40,958 bases of DNA from Candidatus Kaiserbacteria bacterium. GTDB lineage: Bacteria > Patescibacteriota > Minisyncoccia > Phycocordibacterales > Phycocordibacteraceae. Shown here in pieces: positions 16,141 to 25,438 of the stretch. The DNA is taken from contig JARIGM010000031.1 of the NCBI GenBank assembly GCA_029288865.1, positions 1-40,958 of the forward strand. The letters are read 5' to 3'. The notes under the pieces are model-generated. The model was not told where the DNA came from and did not search any database. It saw only the letters and a list, made by a program, of their open reading frames with translations. The first letter of the stretch is position 1; every line of letters starts with the position of its first letter. A program made the translations under genes and the position numbers.

Positions 16141-17199
16141 CTATTTCTTCGTATAGGGCCGTGCAGCGGCCCAGTCGCTATCGAACGTCTGCTCAAGCGA
16201 GGAGAGAATATCTGGTCGAGAGACAACGATTCCGAGTTCGCGGTTCGAATCAAGCGACCGTCCCGAAAAGTTTTCCGAGCCAAGAAACACTTTCGTTCCA
16301 TCCGCAAGAACCATCTTTGCGTGGATATATCGGCTTGCCGTCGAAGAGTATGTGCGAACCTGCACGCCAGCATCCGTCAGCTCATTGAATGCCGGTTTCC
16401 AATTCGTGGCGTAGGTCATATTGACGCGAACGGTAACACCTCGGGCGGCAGCTTGCTCAAGGGCTTGTGAGATGCGCGGGTCGGCCATCTCCTCGTTATA
16501 AATATCGAGTGTGGAAGTCGCAGAATTGATCAGAGCGAGCAGGAGCGGCGCAGAACCAGGACTCCAGACAAGGTCGCTGCCATTCCCTGCCGTCGTGCCG
16601 ATGCCGTCCCAGTCAGACTGGAACGTTTTCGAAATTGCCTGCAGGTCTGTTGGGTCAGTATCGATCACACCGAAATCGCGACTCGAGACATAGTATTGCG
16701 GAGAAAGATTGAAGGTCATGATGAGTGCGGACTTCCCGTCTGCGATGAGCGTCTTCTGATGGGTGAGCGTAAACGAATTCGTCGCCCACTTCACCGGCAC
16801 GTTATGAGTTTGCAGGAAATCATATGCCGCCTGATCAGGATGCTTACCAAATGAATCGACATCTTGAAGAATTACACGCACCTGCACGCCCCGCGATTGC
16901 GCGGCCACCAACGCCTGCTCGATCGTCGGATCTTCCAGTTCATAGATCACCAGGTCAATCGAATTCATCGCGTGCGCTATGGCGTCGCTCACGGGCTGTA
17001 CGCCATCTTCGGGCTCAGTTACCAATGTCAGCGGAGCCGATGGAGATACCTGCGAGAGTTCCGCTGCTGCGGCCTGATTTGTCTGCGGCACTGGCGAGTG
17101 CGTTACGATATTCCACGGCTGATGCTCAAGCAACGGCGGGATCGCCGCAATGAAGACGACCAGGAGCGCGATCAGCGTGCGATAGCGGACAAATGTCAT
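16141..17199 (-). CDS. phospholipase D-like protein with N-terminal TM segment
   Basis: Two HxK motifs: HQKTLIADGKSALIMTFNLS and HAKMVLADGTKVFLGSENFS. Confidence 0.85.
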   Translation of the reverse strand: MTFVRYRTLIALLVVFIAAIPPLLEHQPWNIVTHSPVPQTNQAAAAELSQVSPSAPLTLVTEPEDGVQPVSDAIAHAMNSIDLVIYELEDPTIEQALVAAQSRGVQVRVILQDVDSFGKHPDQAAYDFLQTHNVPVKWATNSFTLTHQKTLIADGKSALIMTFNLSPQYYVSSRDFGVIDTDPTDLQAISKTFQSDWDGIGTTAGNGSDLVWSPGSAPLLLALINSATSTLDIYNEEMADPRISQALEQAAARGVTVRVNMTYATNWKPAFNELTDAGVQVRTYSSTASRYIHAKMVLADGTKVFLGSENFSGRSLDSNRELGIVVSRPDILSSLEQTFDSDWAAARPYTKK

Positions 17200-17819
17200 T
17201 TCTCGTTACGCCGCTTCATGTACCATCGGCTCGTCACGATCAAGAGTGCAATAACAATTACAAATACCGAATAACGCTCGACGAACCACATCACGTCTTC
17301 ATATTTATATCCGAAGAAGTATCCGATCAGGATGAACTGCCCGACCCCGAGAATTACGCCCGGAATGTTATATCGGATGAAAGTCTTATACGGCACTTGA
17401 TATACGCCCGCCAAGAATGGAGTGATCCATGAAATCGGACCGAGGAATCGCGCGAAAAAGATGGCCTTCGGCCCGTACTTAAGGAATACTTGATGTCCTT
17501 TCTTGTAGTTTTCAGGATTCAGAATCATCCTGCCTTCTTTGAAGATCGAGCCCTTACTCACTCGACCAATTAGGTAGCTTGAACTGTCGCCTAAGAGCGC
17601 GCCTGCATATAAGACGGGAACCACGAGCTTAAGAGCAAGCACGCCATGCCCCGCAAGTATCGAGCCCGATAGAAAGACTGCTTCGCCAGGAATGAAAAAG
17701 CAGGGACCGATGAGGGTCTCAAAGTACGCGCCCAAAAATAGCACCCCATATGCTGCATCCCTATGCAGGCTCAGCCAGTGGACCAGCTGCGTAAGGGTGC
17801 CAATCAAGAGAATTCCCAT
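17196..17819 (-). CDS. DedA family membrane protein
   Basis: GPCFFIPGEAVFLSGSILAG; FFARFLGPISWITPFLAG; start MGILLIGTLTQLVHWL at 17819, next to tRNA-Ser. Confidence 0.85.
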   Translation of the reverse strand: MGILLIGTLTQLVHWLSLHRDAAYGVLFLGAYFETLIGPCFFIPGEAVFLSGSILAGHGVLALKLVVPVLYAGALLGDSSSYLIGRVSKGSIFKEGRMILNPENYKKGHQVFLKYGPKAIFFARFLGPISWITPFLAGVYQVPYKTFIRYNIPGVILGVGQFILIGYFFGYKYEDVMWFVERYSVFVIVIALLIVTSRWYMKRRNEK

Positions 17820-17908
17820 GGCGGAGAGGGGGAGATTCGAACTCCCGAGACCCTTTCGAGCCTGCCGGTTTTCGAAACCGGTGCATTCGACCACTCTGCC
17901 ACCTCTCC
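17819..17908 (-). tRNA. tRNA-Ser(CGA), CCA encoded
   Basis: Acceptor GGAGAGG/CCTCTCC, anticodon loop TTCGAAA, long variable arm, T-loop TTCGAAT, 3' G-CCA at 17822-17819. Confidence 0.93.
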
Positions 17909-18002
17909 AGGTTATCGTGAGTGAATAACCTCCGTATACTAGCATTTTCGGGCTAAAAAATGTAGGATGAGTTTATGCCGCCTTACGGCAGCCTTATTAC
18001 AA

Positions 18003-18077
18003 GGCCTCATCGTCTAACGGTTAGGACGCGGCCCTTTCACGGCTGAAATCGGGGTTCGATTCCCCGTGAGGTCACCA
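18003..18077 (+). tRNA. tRNA-Glu(TTC), CCA encoded
   Basis: GGCCTCATCGTCTAACGGTTAGGACGCGGCCCTTTCACGGCTG...GGGGTTCGATTCCCCGTGAGGTCACCA. Confidence 0.95.
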
Positions 18078-18095
18078 GTAGAATATTAGAGACGA

Positions 18096-18713
18096 CTAGA
18101 ACCCGAGCACTTCGTTCACGAAGATGACATGTACTTGCCGGCCGATGGCAGGATTCTCAGAATGCAAGATCAGTGTTTTGTGATGAGCAGTACCGTATCC
18201 GTATACTTGCTTCATTCGCTCATCTTCGAGTGCCAGAATGTGTCCTTCGAGACGATCATTCGCTTCCTTGAGCGTTGGTACGATCTTATGTGTGCCAACC
18301 ACAAGAATGATATTGCGTGAAGTAAACGCAAGATACGGAAGCTGGCTGCCGCTGTTTGACGCGAAGAAAAGCTCGCCGGTTTCGGTGACAGCGTGCGCAC
18401 TGCCGAGGTAGAAATCCGATGTGACTGATTCACGTCGAAGCCTTGCTTGTTTCTCGGGATCGGTTTCCATAAGAATAGCTGCATGGAGATTATTCCAGCC
18501 GTGCTCACCCGCCTTCAGATAGTCGACAAATCCGATCTGCTCGAGCGTACGCGATGCACCGTTCATGATGGAGGATCCAGCCGGTATGAGATCCTTGATC
18601 TTTGCGAGCGCATTTTCTTTCGTTTCAACGCTTTGCGGCATGAAGTTGTGCGCAGCGAGCGCACTCATTGTCTTAGTTACTGAATCTGCTGAAGCGAGGG
18701 TGGTGTAGTCCAT
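18096..18713 (-). CDS. LUD-domain protein (LutC/YkgG-like)
   Basis: MDYTTLASADSVTKTMSALAAHNF...SIMNGASRTLEQIGF...TGELFFASNSGSQLPYLAF. Confidence 0.8.
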   Translation of the reverse strand: MDYTTLASADSVTKTMSALAAHNFMPQSVETKENALAKIKDLIPAGSSIMNGASRTLEQIGFVDYLKAGEHGWNNLHAAILMETDPEKQARLRRESVTSDFYLGSAHAVTETGELFFASNSGSQLPYLAFTSRNIILVVGTHKIVPTLKEANDRLEGHILALEDERMKQVYGYGTAHHKTLILHSENPAIGRQVHVIFVNEVLGF

Positions 18714-18789
18714 ATGAATGATTAATCTGATAGGTCCTATCTGACTATACGCCGCCCCAAAATCGCCTGACCTGGGGATAACGTTCAAC

Positions 18790-19611
18790 TTAGTACGACT
18801 TCGTCCACAACCCAGTCATAAGCAGAGCAACGTATCGGCCGATTCGGATGCGATTGATTGAAATGGCAAATGCCGTCGTGCCGAGTGATTCACCAATTCG
18901 CTCCGCAAGCGTGCGCATATACGAACCAGAACCGCACACAACACGAAGCTTTATCATTGCAAACGAACGGTCGGGCATAGACGTAAAGATTTCTTCCCAT
19001 CGTGCGCGAATTTCGTCTTGTCTAAAGTCAGCTCCTAAGGCCTTCGAAGGTTCGTCGCTTCGCGGGACGATCGCGAGTGCATTTGTAATCCGCGATTGCA
19101 ATTCGGTTTTCGTGAGCGAACCGACTGAACAGATAGAAATGTGATACATGCGCTCGAGATGCGTCGGGATTTGTATTTCGTCGAGGCGATTCTCGAAATA
19201 GTATCTGAAGAGCGGGATGCCCTTCACCGTTTTGGATGAGAAGATGGGGTACGAACGCTCGTGGACGCCGAGTTCCGCCACGCAAGCGCGTCGTAAAGCG
19301 GCGCGCCTTATCGTAGCCTCCTTCCCCGCATAGTTAGCTAACCCAAGCACGTCGCCTGTGTCCGTCTTGAGATCTACTACGATTTCGATCTCGTATTCCT
19401 TATCGAGCTTCGTATATTCTCCTTGCTTGCGGCATTCGTCGCCGAGCAGTACAAGCAACTTCCCTTCTGCCATCGGATCGAGACGACCTGCATATGATGT
19501 GGCGACGCCTTTCAGCTCGTTATGCGCAGATTTCCACGCCTCAAGCGCTTGCAGCGGCGTCTCGCCGCGCTTCTTGTGTACGATCGCCCATCGGCTGACC
19601 TGTGCATTCAT
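18790..19611 (-). CDS. truB: tRNA pseudouridine synthase B-like
   Basis: AGRLDPMAEGKLLVLLGDECR; KEYEIEI; CGSGSYMRTLAERIGESLG. Confidence 0.87.
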   Translation of the reverse strand: MNAQVSRWAIVHKKRGETPLQALEAWKSAHNELKGVATSYAGRLDPMAEGKLLVLLGDECRKQGEYTKLDKEYEIEIVVDLKTDTGDVLGLANYAGKEATIRRAALRRACVAELGVHERSYPIFSSKTVKGIPLFRYYFENRLDEIQIPTHLERMYHISICSVGSLTKTELQSRITNALAIVPRSDEPSKALGADFRQDEIRARWEEIFTSMPDRSFAMIKLRVVCGSGSYMRTLAERIGESLGTTAFAISINRIRIGRYVALLMTGLWTKSY

Positions 19612-19705
19612 CTATCAGATAGTACCGCTTTTCCCGTACTTTTTGTCCTGTTCAAATCTAATATGTGTAGTATAATACCTTCAGGCTAGTTCAAAGGAGG
19701 GAAAA

Positions 19706-20068
19706 ATGTTTGAAGAGGCAGGAGGGGAGATATCAAATACTGAGGTGCAGATACTAGCATGGGTGGGTGTTAGTTGCTCCGGCTTGCCGGACGAGATTCC
19801 GACCCCGTGGGATCGAATCATCACGACGGTAGGAGATGTCGGATGGGCTCATATTCCTGGCCATGATCATATTCTTCAAAAAATCTTTAAGAATAATGAC
19901 GTAGTCGGGTATGGGGTGCTGATTAAGCACGTGCGGTTTGATCCGCGGATTCGGAATCCCATTTATCGTGGTGCCAGTCCAGAAGAATTGGCACAAGCAA
20001 AAAAAGCATTGAATGCTGTTTTAGGCCCTTCTTCTGTTCCGGCAGATATATATCAAATTACTTTTTGA
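19706..20068 (+). CDS. hypothetical protein (120 aa)
   Basis: CAAAGGAGGGAAAA-ATG; TATAAT at 19671-19676; terminator CGGGAGGC/GCCTCCCG at 20073-20097. Confidence 0.65.
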   Translation: MFEEAGGEISNTEVQILAWVGVSCSGLPDEIPTPWDRIITTVGDVGWAHIPGHDHILQKIFKNNDVVGYGVLIKHVRFDPRIRNPIYRGASPEELAQAKKALNAVLGPSSVPADIYQITF

Positions 20069-20072
20069 TTAC

Positions 20073-20103
20073 CGGGAGGCTCAAAGAAGGCCTCCCGTAT
20101 TGT
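20073..20103 (+). terminator. terminator
   Basis: CGGGAGGC-loop-GCCTCCCG then TATTGTTT. Confidence 0.55.
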
Positions 20104-20168
20104 TTACCTCGACGGCATTTTGTTGTATCGTGCTCTATAACGGCTCAGGGTTCTGCCCTGGACTTCAT

Positions 20169-20242
20169 GCGCGGCTAGCTCAGTTGGTTAGAGCGTCCCC
20201 TTGACGTGGGGAAGGTCGGGGATTCGAATTCCTCGCCGCGCA
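20169..20242 (+). tRNA. tRNA-Val(GAC)
   Basis: GCGCGGCTAGCTCAGTTGGTTAGAGCGTCCCCTTGACGTGGGGAAGG...GCCGCGCA. Confidence 0.95.
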
Positions 20243-20247
20243 CCCAA

Positions 20248-21120
20248 ATGGATTCATTGAAACCAGTCATTTTATACCACACGAACTGTCCTGATGGGTT
20301 CGGAGGCGCCTATTCCGCATGGAAGAAGTTCGGTACGGAAGCTCGCTATATTCCGGTCCAGCACGGTCGTCCTGCGCCGTGGGAAGAGCTCGGAGATATC
20401 TCGAAGGCTCACATATACTTCATCGACTTTTGTTACCCTCAAGAAATTATGGATGAATTTATCCGGAAGTCTGGCGCAATGACCGTGCTTGACCACCACG
20501 AGGGCATCCGCGGGGTCGTGGAAAACATTCCCGACCATATTTTCGATAATGATCGCTCAGGTTCGACAATCGCCTGGAGCTATTTCCATCCCGACACATC
20601 GGTGCCGGCTATCCTGAAATATGTCGAGGATGGCGACTTGTATCGATTCACGATGCCTGAATCGCATGCGGTGCTCGCATTCCTCTATGTGCATCCATTC
20701 GAATTCGAGATGTGGGACGAGCTTCGTTCGCAACTTGATAACCCGATTACGTTCGATGATGCGATTGAGATAGGCCGAATCTACGAAAAACATTACGGGA
20801 TCATGACTGACAAGATCGCTGCCGCTGCAGAACTGGTCGATTTCGAAGGCCACACTGTCTATCTTGCATCTACTATTCGTCTCTTTACTTCTGATGTCGG
20901 AAATAAGCTTTGTCGCACACATCCCCCATTCGCACTTATCGCGAGCGTAAAAGCAGATGGCATGCGCGTTTCGTTGCGTGGTGATGGAACAATAGACGTA
21001 TCCGAAATTGCTCGGAAGTATGGCGGTAACGGACACAAGAGTTCTGCAGCATTCTCACTTCCTTTTAATGCGCCGGTGCCGTGGACGCCCGCTGCAAAAA
21101 GTTCCGACGAAGGGATATGA
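20248..21120 (+). CDS. DHH-family phosphoesterase
   Basis: LYHTNCPDGFGGAYSAWK; YFIDFCYP; TVLDHHEG; C-terminal GGNGHKSSAAF. Confidence 0.85.
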   Translation: MDSLKPVILYHTNCPDGFGGAYSAWKKFGTEARYIPVQHGRPAPWEELGDISKAHIYFIDFCYPQEIMDEFIRKSGAMTVLDHHEGIRGVVENIPDHIFDNDRSGSTIAWSYFHPDTSVPAILKYVEDGDLYRFTMPESHAVLAFLYVHPFEFEMWDELRSQLDNPITFDDAIEIGRIYEKHYGIMTDKIAAAAELVDFEGHTVYLASTIRLFTSDVGNKLCRTHPPFALIASVKADGMRVSLRGDGTIDVSEIARKYGGNGHKSSAAFSLPFNAPVPWTPAAKSSDEGI

Positions 21121-22328
21121 GAATCCTCTCCATCGAGACAAGCTGCGACGAGACCGCGATCGCGATTCTCGACTGCCATGGCGATGAGCAATCGGCAAAT
21201 TTTGAAATACGAGCGCATTCTCTCCTTTCTCAAATAGATATCCACCGCGAATTCGGCGGCGTATTCCCTGCTGTGGCGAAACGTGAGCACGCAAAGAATC
21301 TGGTACCGCTTCTGCGCGATACCCTGGAAGAAGCCGAGTTGTTGCACGCAGATACTCAACTCCTTGAAGAGACTGCCCGCGTACGCATCGGCGAGCTCCT
21401 CGCGCGCGAGTCAGACATGGCGGAAGTGTTTATCGAATTTATCTCTGAGGTCGAACGTCCGGATATCGATGCGATCACAGTTACGTATGGACCAGGTCTT
21501 GAGCCCGCGCTGTGGGTTGGGGTGAATTTCGCACAAGCACTTGCCGTCGCGTGGAATGTCCCGCTCGTGCCAGTGAATCACATGGAGGGCCATTTCCTCA
21601 TTGCTCTCACAAAACGTATCGGGGAGCATCACCTCGTGATTGAAGAGGTTGAAGTGCCGATTCTCGGCCTTTTGATTTCAGGCGGTCATACCGAGATAGA
21701 TCTTATGGAACCCTGGCTCACCTATCGCACGCTCGGCCAGACTCGCGACGACGCCGTGGGCGAAGCCTTTGATAAGGTCGCGCGCATGATGGGCCTGCCA
21801 TACCCCGGAGGACCCGAAATCTCTCGCCTTGCAGCACGTGATCGCGAAGACGCGAGCACGAATCCCTACAAGCTGCCACGTCCCATGATCGACACTCCGG
21901 ACTATGATTTTTCATTTAGCGGCCTCAAGACTGCCGTCCTCTACACCATAAAAGATGACCCGGAACTCGCGCAGCATGAGACCGCTGAGGGCGCGACCGC
22001 AGATACGCGCAAGAAGGAGCAGCTCGCACGCGCATTTGAAGACGCTGCTGCAGACGTGCTGGTATCCAAAACGTTGAAAGCGCTCGAAGAGACACAGGCA
22101 CAAGTGCTCGCCATCGGTGGTGGCGTGTCCGCAAACATGCACATTCAGGAACGCTTCCGACAAGCGCTTACCGAAAAACTCCCATACGTCGACCTCCGCG
22201 TTCCACCTGAAGGCCTTACCGGCGACAACGCCATCATGATCGGCATTGCCGGTTTCTATCGCGCACAAGCCGAAAATTTTGCACCCACGGGCTCTCTTAT
22301 TGCCAACGGCAACCTCCGCCTTGCATAA
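21117..22328 (+). CDS. tsaD: tRNA N6-adenosine threonylcarbamoyltransferase
   Basis: MRILSIETSCDETAIAIL; VNHMEGHFL; SGGHTEI; ATGA overlap with the upstream stop. Confidence 0.96.
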   Translation: MRILSIETSCDETAIAILDCHGDEQSANFEIRAHSLLSQIDIHREFGGVFPAVAKREHAKNLVPLLRDTLEEAELLHADTQLLEETARVRIGELLARESDMAEVFIEFISEVERPDIDAITVTYGPGLEPALWVGVNFAQALAVAWNVPLVPVNHMEGHFLIALTKRIGEHHLVIEEVEVPILGLLISGGHTEIDLMEPWLTYRTLGQTRDDAVGEAFDKVARMMGLPYPGGPEISRLAARDREDASTNPYKLPRPMIDTPDYDFSFSGLKTAVLYTIKDDPELAQHETAEGATADTRKKEQLARAFEDAAADVLVSKTLKALEETQAQVLAIGGGVSANMHIQERFRQALTEKLPYVDLRVPPEGLTGDNAIMIGIAGFYRAQAENFAPTGSLIANGNLRLA

Positions 22329-22331
22329 GGA

Positions 22332-22361
22332 AAAATCGCGCACGATGCCGTGCGCGATTTT
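22332..22361. terminator. bidirectional terminator
   Basis: AAAATCGCGCAC / GTGCGCGATTTT. Confidence 0.8.
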
Positions 22362-22555
22362 CAATTAAACGATTCGAGAAAAGTGTCCGGGTTTGCTTCT
22401 GCATCCAGAGCCATTTTCTTTAAGAACTCATCGGAGTTTCCCAACAATCTGATACGAGCTGACGATCGTATTGATTCCTCAGTAATTCCGAGAGCATCGA
22501 TGATCATTTTTACCCATACTTCCCGGGAACCCGGTTGTAACAGTCTCTGAGCCAT
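22361..22555 (-). CDS. hypothetical small protein (64 aa)
   Basis: GGGAGGCGATC-ATG; upstream TTGACA-17-TATTAT promoter on the minus strand. Confidence 0.6.
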   Translation of the reverse strand: MAQRLLQPGSREVWVKMIIDALGITEESIRSSARIRLLGNSDEFLKKMALDAEANPDTFLESFN

Positions 22556-22694
22556 GATCGCCTCCCGCAATCTGTGCTTATCACCTATGTAGATAATAAG
22601 TATTTAATGGTGTATTGTCAATAAATTTATTACCTGAACTATAATCCGGCTGGCTTTTTCTTATATTTTACGGCTTTTCTGCTATAGTATCTTC

Positions 22695-25424
22695 ATGGAT
22701 GAGGCACTAGAAAAGTTCCGGAAACCGTACGATCCGGCAAGCACCGAGGCAGGCATTTACAAGGCATGGGAAGAAAGCGGGTACTTCAACCCGGACAATC
22801 TCCCTGCCGATCTGATTGAAGACGGCACCACTGGAAGCGGCAAACCGTTCACTATTGTCATGCCACCCCCAAACGCGAACGGTAGCCTCCATGCCGGACA
22901 CGCGCTGTTCGTGACCCTTGAAGACCTCTTCACGCGCTTCAAGCGCATGCAGGGATACAAAGCCCTCTGGCTTCCCGGCGCAGACCATGCCGGATTCGAG
23001 ACCCAGGTGGTGTACGAAAAGCAGCTTGAGAAAGAAGGCCGCTCCCGCTTCAATATGGATCCGCAGGATCTGTACAACGAGATCTACGATTTCACCATCA
23101 AGAACAAAGCGCACATGGAAGACCAGGTGCGTTCACTGGGTGCATCCTGCGATTGGTCTCGCGAGAAGTTCACGCTCGATCCCGAGATCGTGGAGAAAGT
23201 GCAAGCAACATTCATCAAGATGTATCAGGACGAGCTCGTCTATCGCGGTAAGCGCATCGTGAACTGGTGTTCGAAGCATCAGACTTCCCTCTCGGATGTC
23301 GAGACGGAGAGCGTCGAGGAACCATCAAAGCTTTACTATTTCAAATACGGTCCGTTCGAGATAGCGACCGCGCGTCCTGAGACCAAGTTCGGCGATAAGT
23401 ATGTCGTCATGCATCCGGAAGATGCACGCTATGCGCAGTACGAGCACGGCCAGAAGCTCACCGTCGAATGGATCAATGGCCCGCTCGAAGCAACGATCAT
23501 CAAAGATCCGGTCATTGATATGGAATTCGGTACCGGCGTGATGACGATCACACCATGGCACTCACAAGTGGACTTCGAGCTCGCGAATAAGCACGGCCTC
23601 GATATGGAACAGATCATCGACTGGCGTGGCAAGCTCCTCCCGATCGCGCAGGAATTCGCAGGCATGAAGATCACCGAAGCGCGCGAGAAGATCGTCGAGA
23701 AGCTCCAAGCAAAGGGTCTCGTCACACGTATCGAGGAGAACTATAAGCACGTCGTGAAGCGCTGCTATAAGTGCAACACGCTCATCGAGCCACAGGTGAA
23801 GGACCAGTGGTTCGTAAAGATGGCCCCGCTCGCACGCATGGCACTCGACGCATCTGATCGCGGTGATTTTAAATTCATTCCCGAGCACGAGGAAAAGGTC
23901 TTCCGTTACTGGATGGAGAACGCACTCGACTGGAACGTCTCGCGACAGATCATCTGGGGTATTCCGATCCCTGCGCACTTCTGTGTGACCTGCGAGACGC
24001 CGAAGGTGGGCGGCGTGGTTGAATCCAAGTGGTTTATCGTACGCCACGGCGAGACTGAGATGAATCTCAAGCGTCAGATCCAAGGCCAGAATGATTCCCC
24101 ACTCACAGAAACCGGTCGTGCCCAGATCGAGAAGAGCGCGAAAGAACTCGCGAAACACAATATCGACCTGATCATCAGCTCAGACCTTGGCCGCACCAAA
24201 GAGACTTCAGAGATTATCGCGAAAGCGACAGGCGCAGAGATCCTGTACGAACCAGCGCTCCGCGAACGCAGCTACGGGCCGCATGAAGGAAAAAGCTACG
24301 ATGAAATCGATCATGTTCATAGAAATCTGAACGGATATCACGAGTCTGTTGAAGGGGTTGAGGCATACATCGACGTCGAGAACCGTGCATGGAGCGCATT
24401 CGAAGAATATCGGAAGACGCACCGAGCGAAAAATGTCGTTATCGTGACGCATGGCGGCGTGATGCGCACGCTCCGTCGCCGACTCTATGACCTTTCGCCC
24501 GAAGAAGCTATGGATGCAGAAGGAATGAAAAACGGTGAATACATAGCGCTCGATCACCTCGACAGCGCATGCGCGAACTGCGGCGGAGAGCTTTTCAAGG
24601 CTGACACTGATACATTCGACACATGGTTCTCATCGGGCCAATGGCCACTCCTCACGACTGGCTTTGATCCTGCAGGAGAAAGCAGCGTCGACTTCCCTAC
24701 CTATTACCCAACGGACGTGATGGAAACCGGCCGGGACCTCGTGTTCAAGTGGGTGCCGCGCATGATCATCTTCGGTCTTTATCTCGCACAGAAGGCGCCA
24801 TTCCATACGATCTACCTGCACGGTCTCGTAAATGACGCGAACGGCAAGAAGATGAGCAAATCCAAAGGCAACGTCGTGAATCCGCTCGATCTCACCAGCA
24901 AGTACGGCACCGATGCGCTTCGTATGGCGCTCGTCGTGGGAAATACGCCAGGCACTGACCTCGCACTACGCGAAGATAAAGTAAAAGGTTACAAACACTT
25001 TGCGAATAAGATCTGGAACATCGCGCGCTTCGTGCTTGAAAACACGTACGACGCAGACCTGGATGCTCCGCTGAGCGATTTCGATGCGCTCATGCTTCGT
25101 GAGTTCGAAGAGATGGCAGCAGACGTAACCCGAGATCTCGAAGAATACCGTCCGCATCTTGCTGCAGAAAAAGCGTACCACTATGTCTGGCACAAGTTCG
25201 CCGATGAGATTCTTGAGGCGTCCAAGCCTATCCTTGCAGATTCGGACACGCCTGATGCAGTTGCATCGCGTAAGGCACTGCTACGCGGCCTCCTCGCGGG
25301 CTCACTCAAGCTCCTGCATCCATTCATGCCATTCGTAACAGAAGAGATCTGGCAGAGCATCCCAGGCACTACAAACATGCTCATGGTTTCTTCGTGGCCT
25401 GCTCGCTCGAGTGAAAAATCATAG
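22695..25424 (+). CDS. valS: valyl-tRNA synthetase with internal histidine phosphatase domain
   Basis: PPPNANGSLHAGHAL; CP1 editing region (TARPETKFGDKYVVMHPEDARY); DTFDTWFSSGQWPL; KKMSKSKGNVVNP. Internal WFIVRHGETEMN...SSDLGRTKET...HGGVMR. Confidence 0.95.
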   Translation: MDEALEKFRKPYDPASTEAGIYKAWEESGYFNPDNLPADLIEDGTTGSGKPFTIVMPPPNANGSLHAGHALFVTLEDLFTRFKRMQGYKALWLPGADHAGFETQVVYEKQLEKEGRSRFNMDPQDLYNEIYDFTIKNKAHMEDQVRSLGASCDWSREKFTLDPEIVEKVQATFIKMYQDELVYRGKRIVNWCSKHQTSLSDVETESVEEPSKLYYFKYGPFEIATARPETKFGDKYVVMHPEDARYAQYEHGQKLTVEWINGPLEATIIKDPVIDMEFGTGVMTITPWHSQVDFELANKHGLDMEQIIDWRGKLLPIAQEFAGMKITEAREKIVEKLQAKGLVTRIEENYKHVVKRCYKCNTLIEPQVKDQWFVKMAPLARMALDASDRGDFKFIPEHEEKVFRYWMENALDWNVSRQIIWGIPIPAHFCVTCETPKVGGVVESKWFIVRHGETEMNLKRQIQGQNDSPLTETGRAQIEKSAKELAKHNIDLIISSDLGRTKETSEIIAKATGAEILYEPALRERSYGPHEGKSYDEIDHVHRNLNGYHESVEGVEAYIDVENRAWSAFEEYRKTHRAKNVVIVTHGGVMRTLRRRLYDLSPEEAMDAEGMKNGEYIALDHLDSACANCGGELFKADTDTFDTWFSSGQWPLLTTGFDPAGESSVDFPTYYPTDVMETGRDLVFKWVPRMIIFGLYLAQKAPFHTIYLHGLVNDANGKKMSKSKGNVVNPLDLTSKYGTDALRMALVVGNTPGTDLALREDKVKGYKHFANKIWNIARFVLENTYDADLDAPLSDFDALMLREFEEMAADVTRDLEEYRPHLAAEKAYHYVWHKFADEILEASKPILADSDTPDAVASRKALLRGLLAGSLKLLHPFMPFVTEEIWQSIPGTTNMLMVSSWPARSSEKS

Positions 25425-25438
25425 AGTATACTAGAGAA

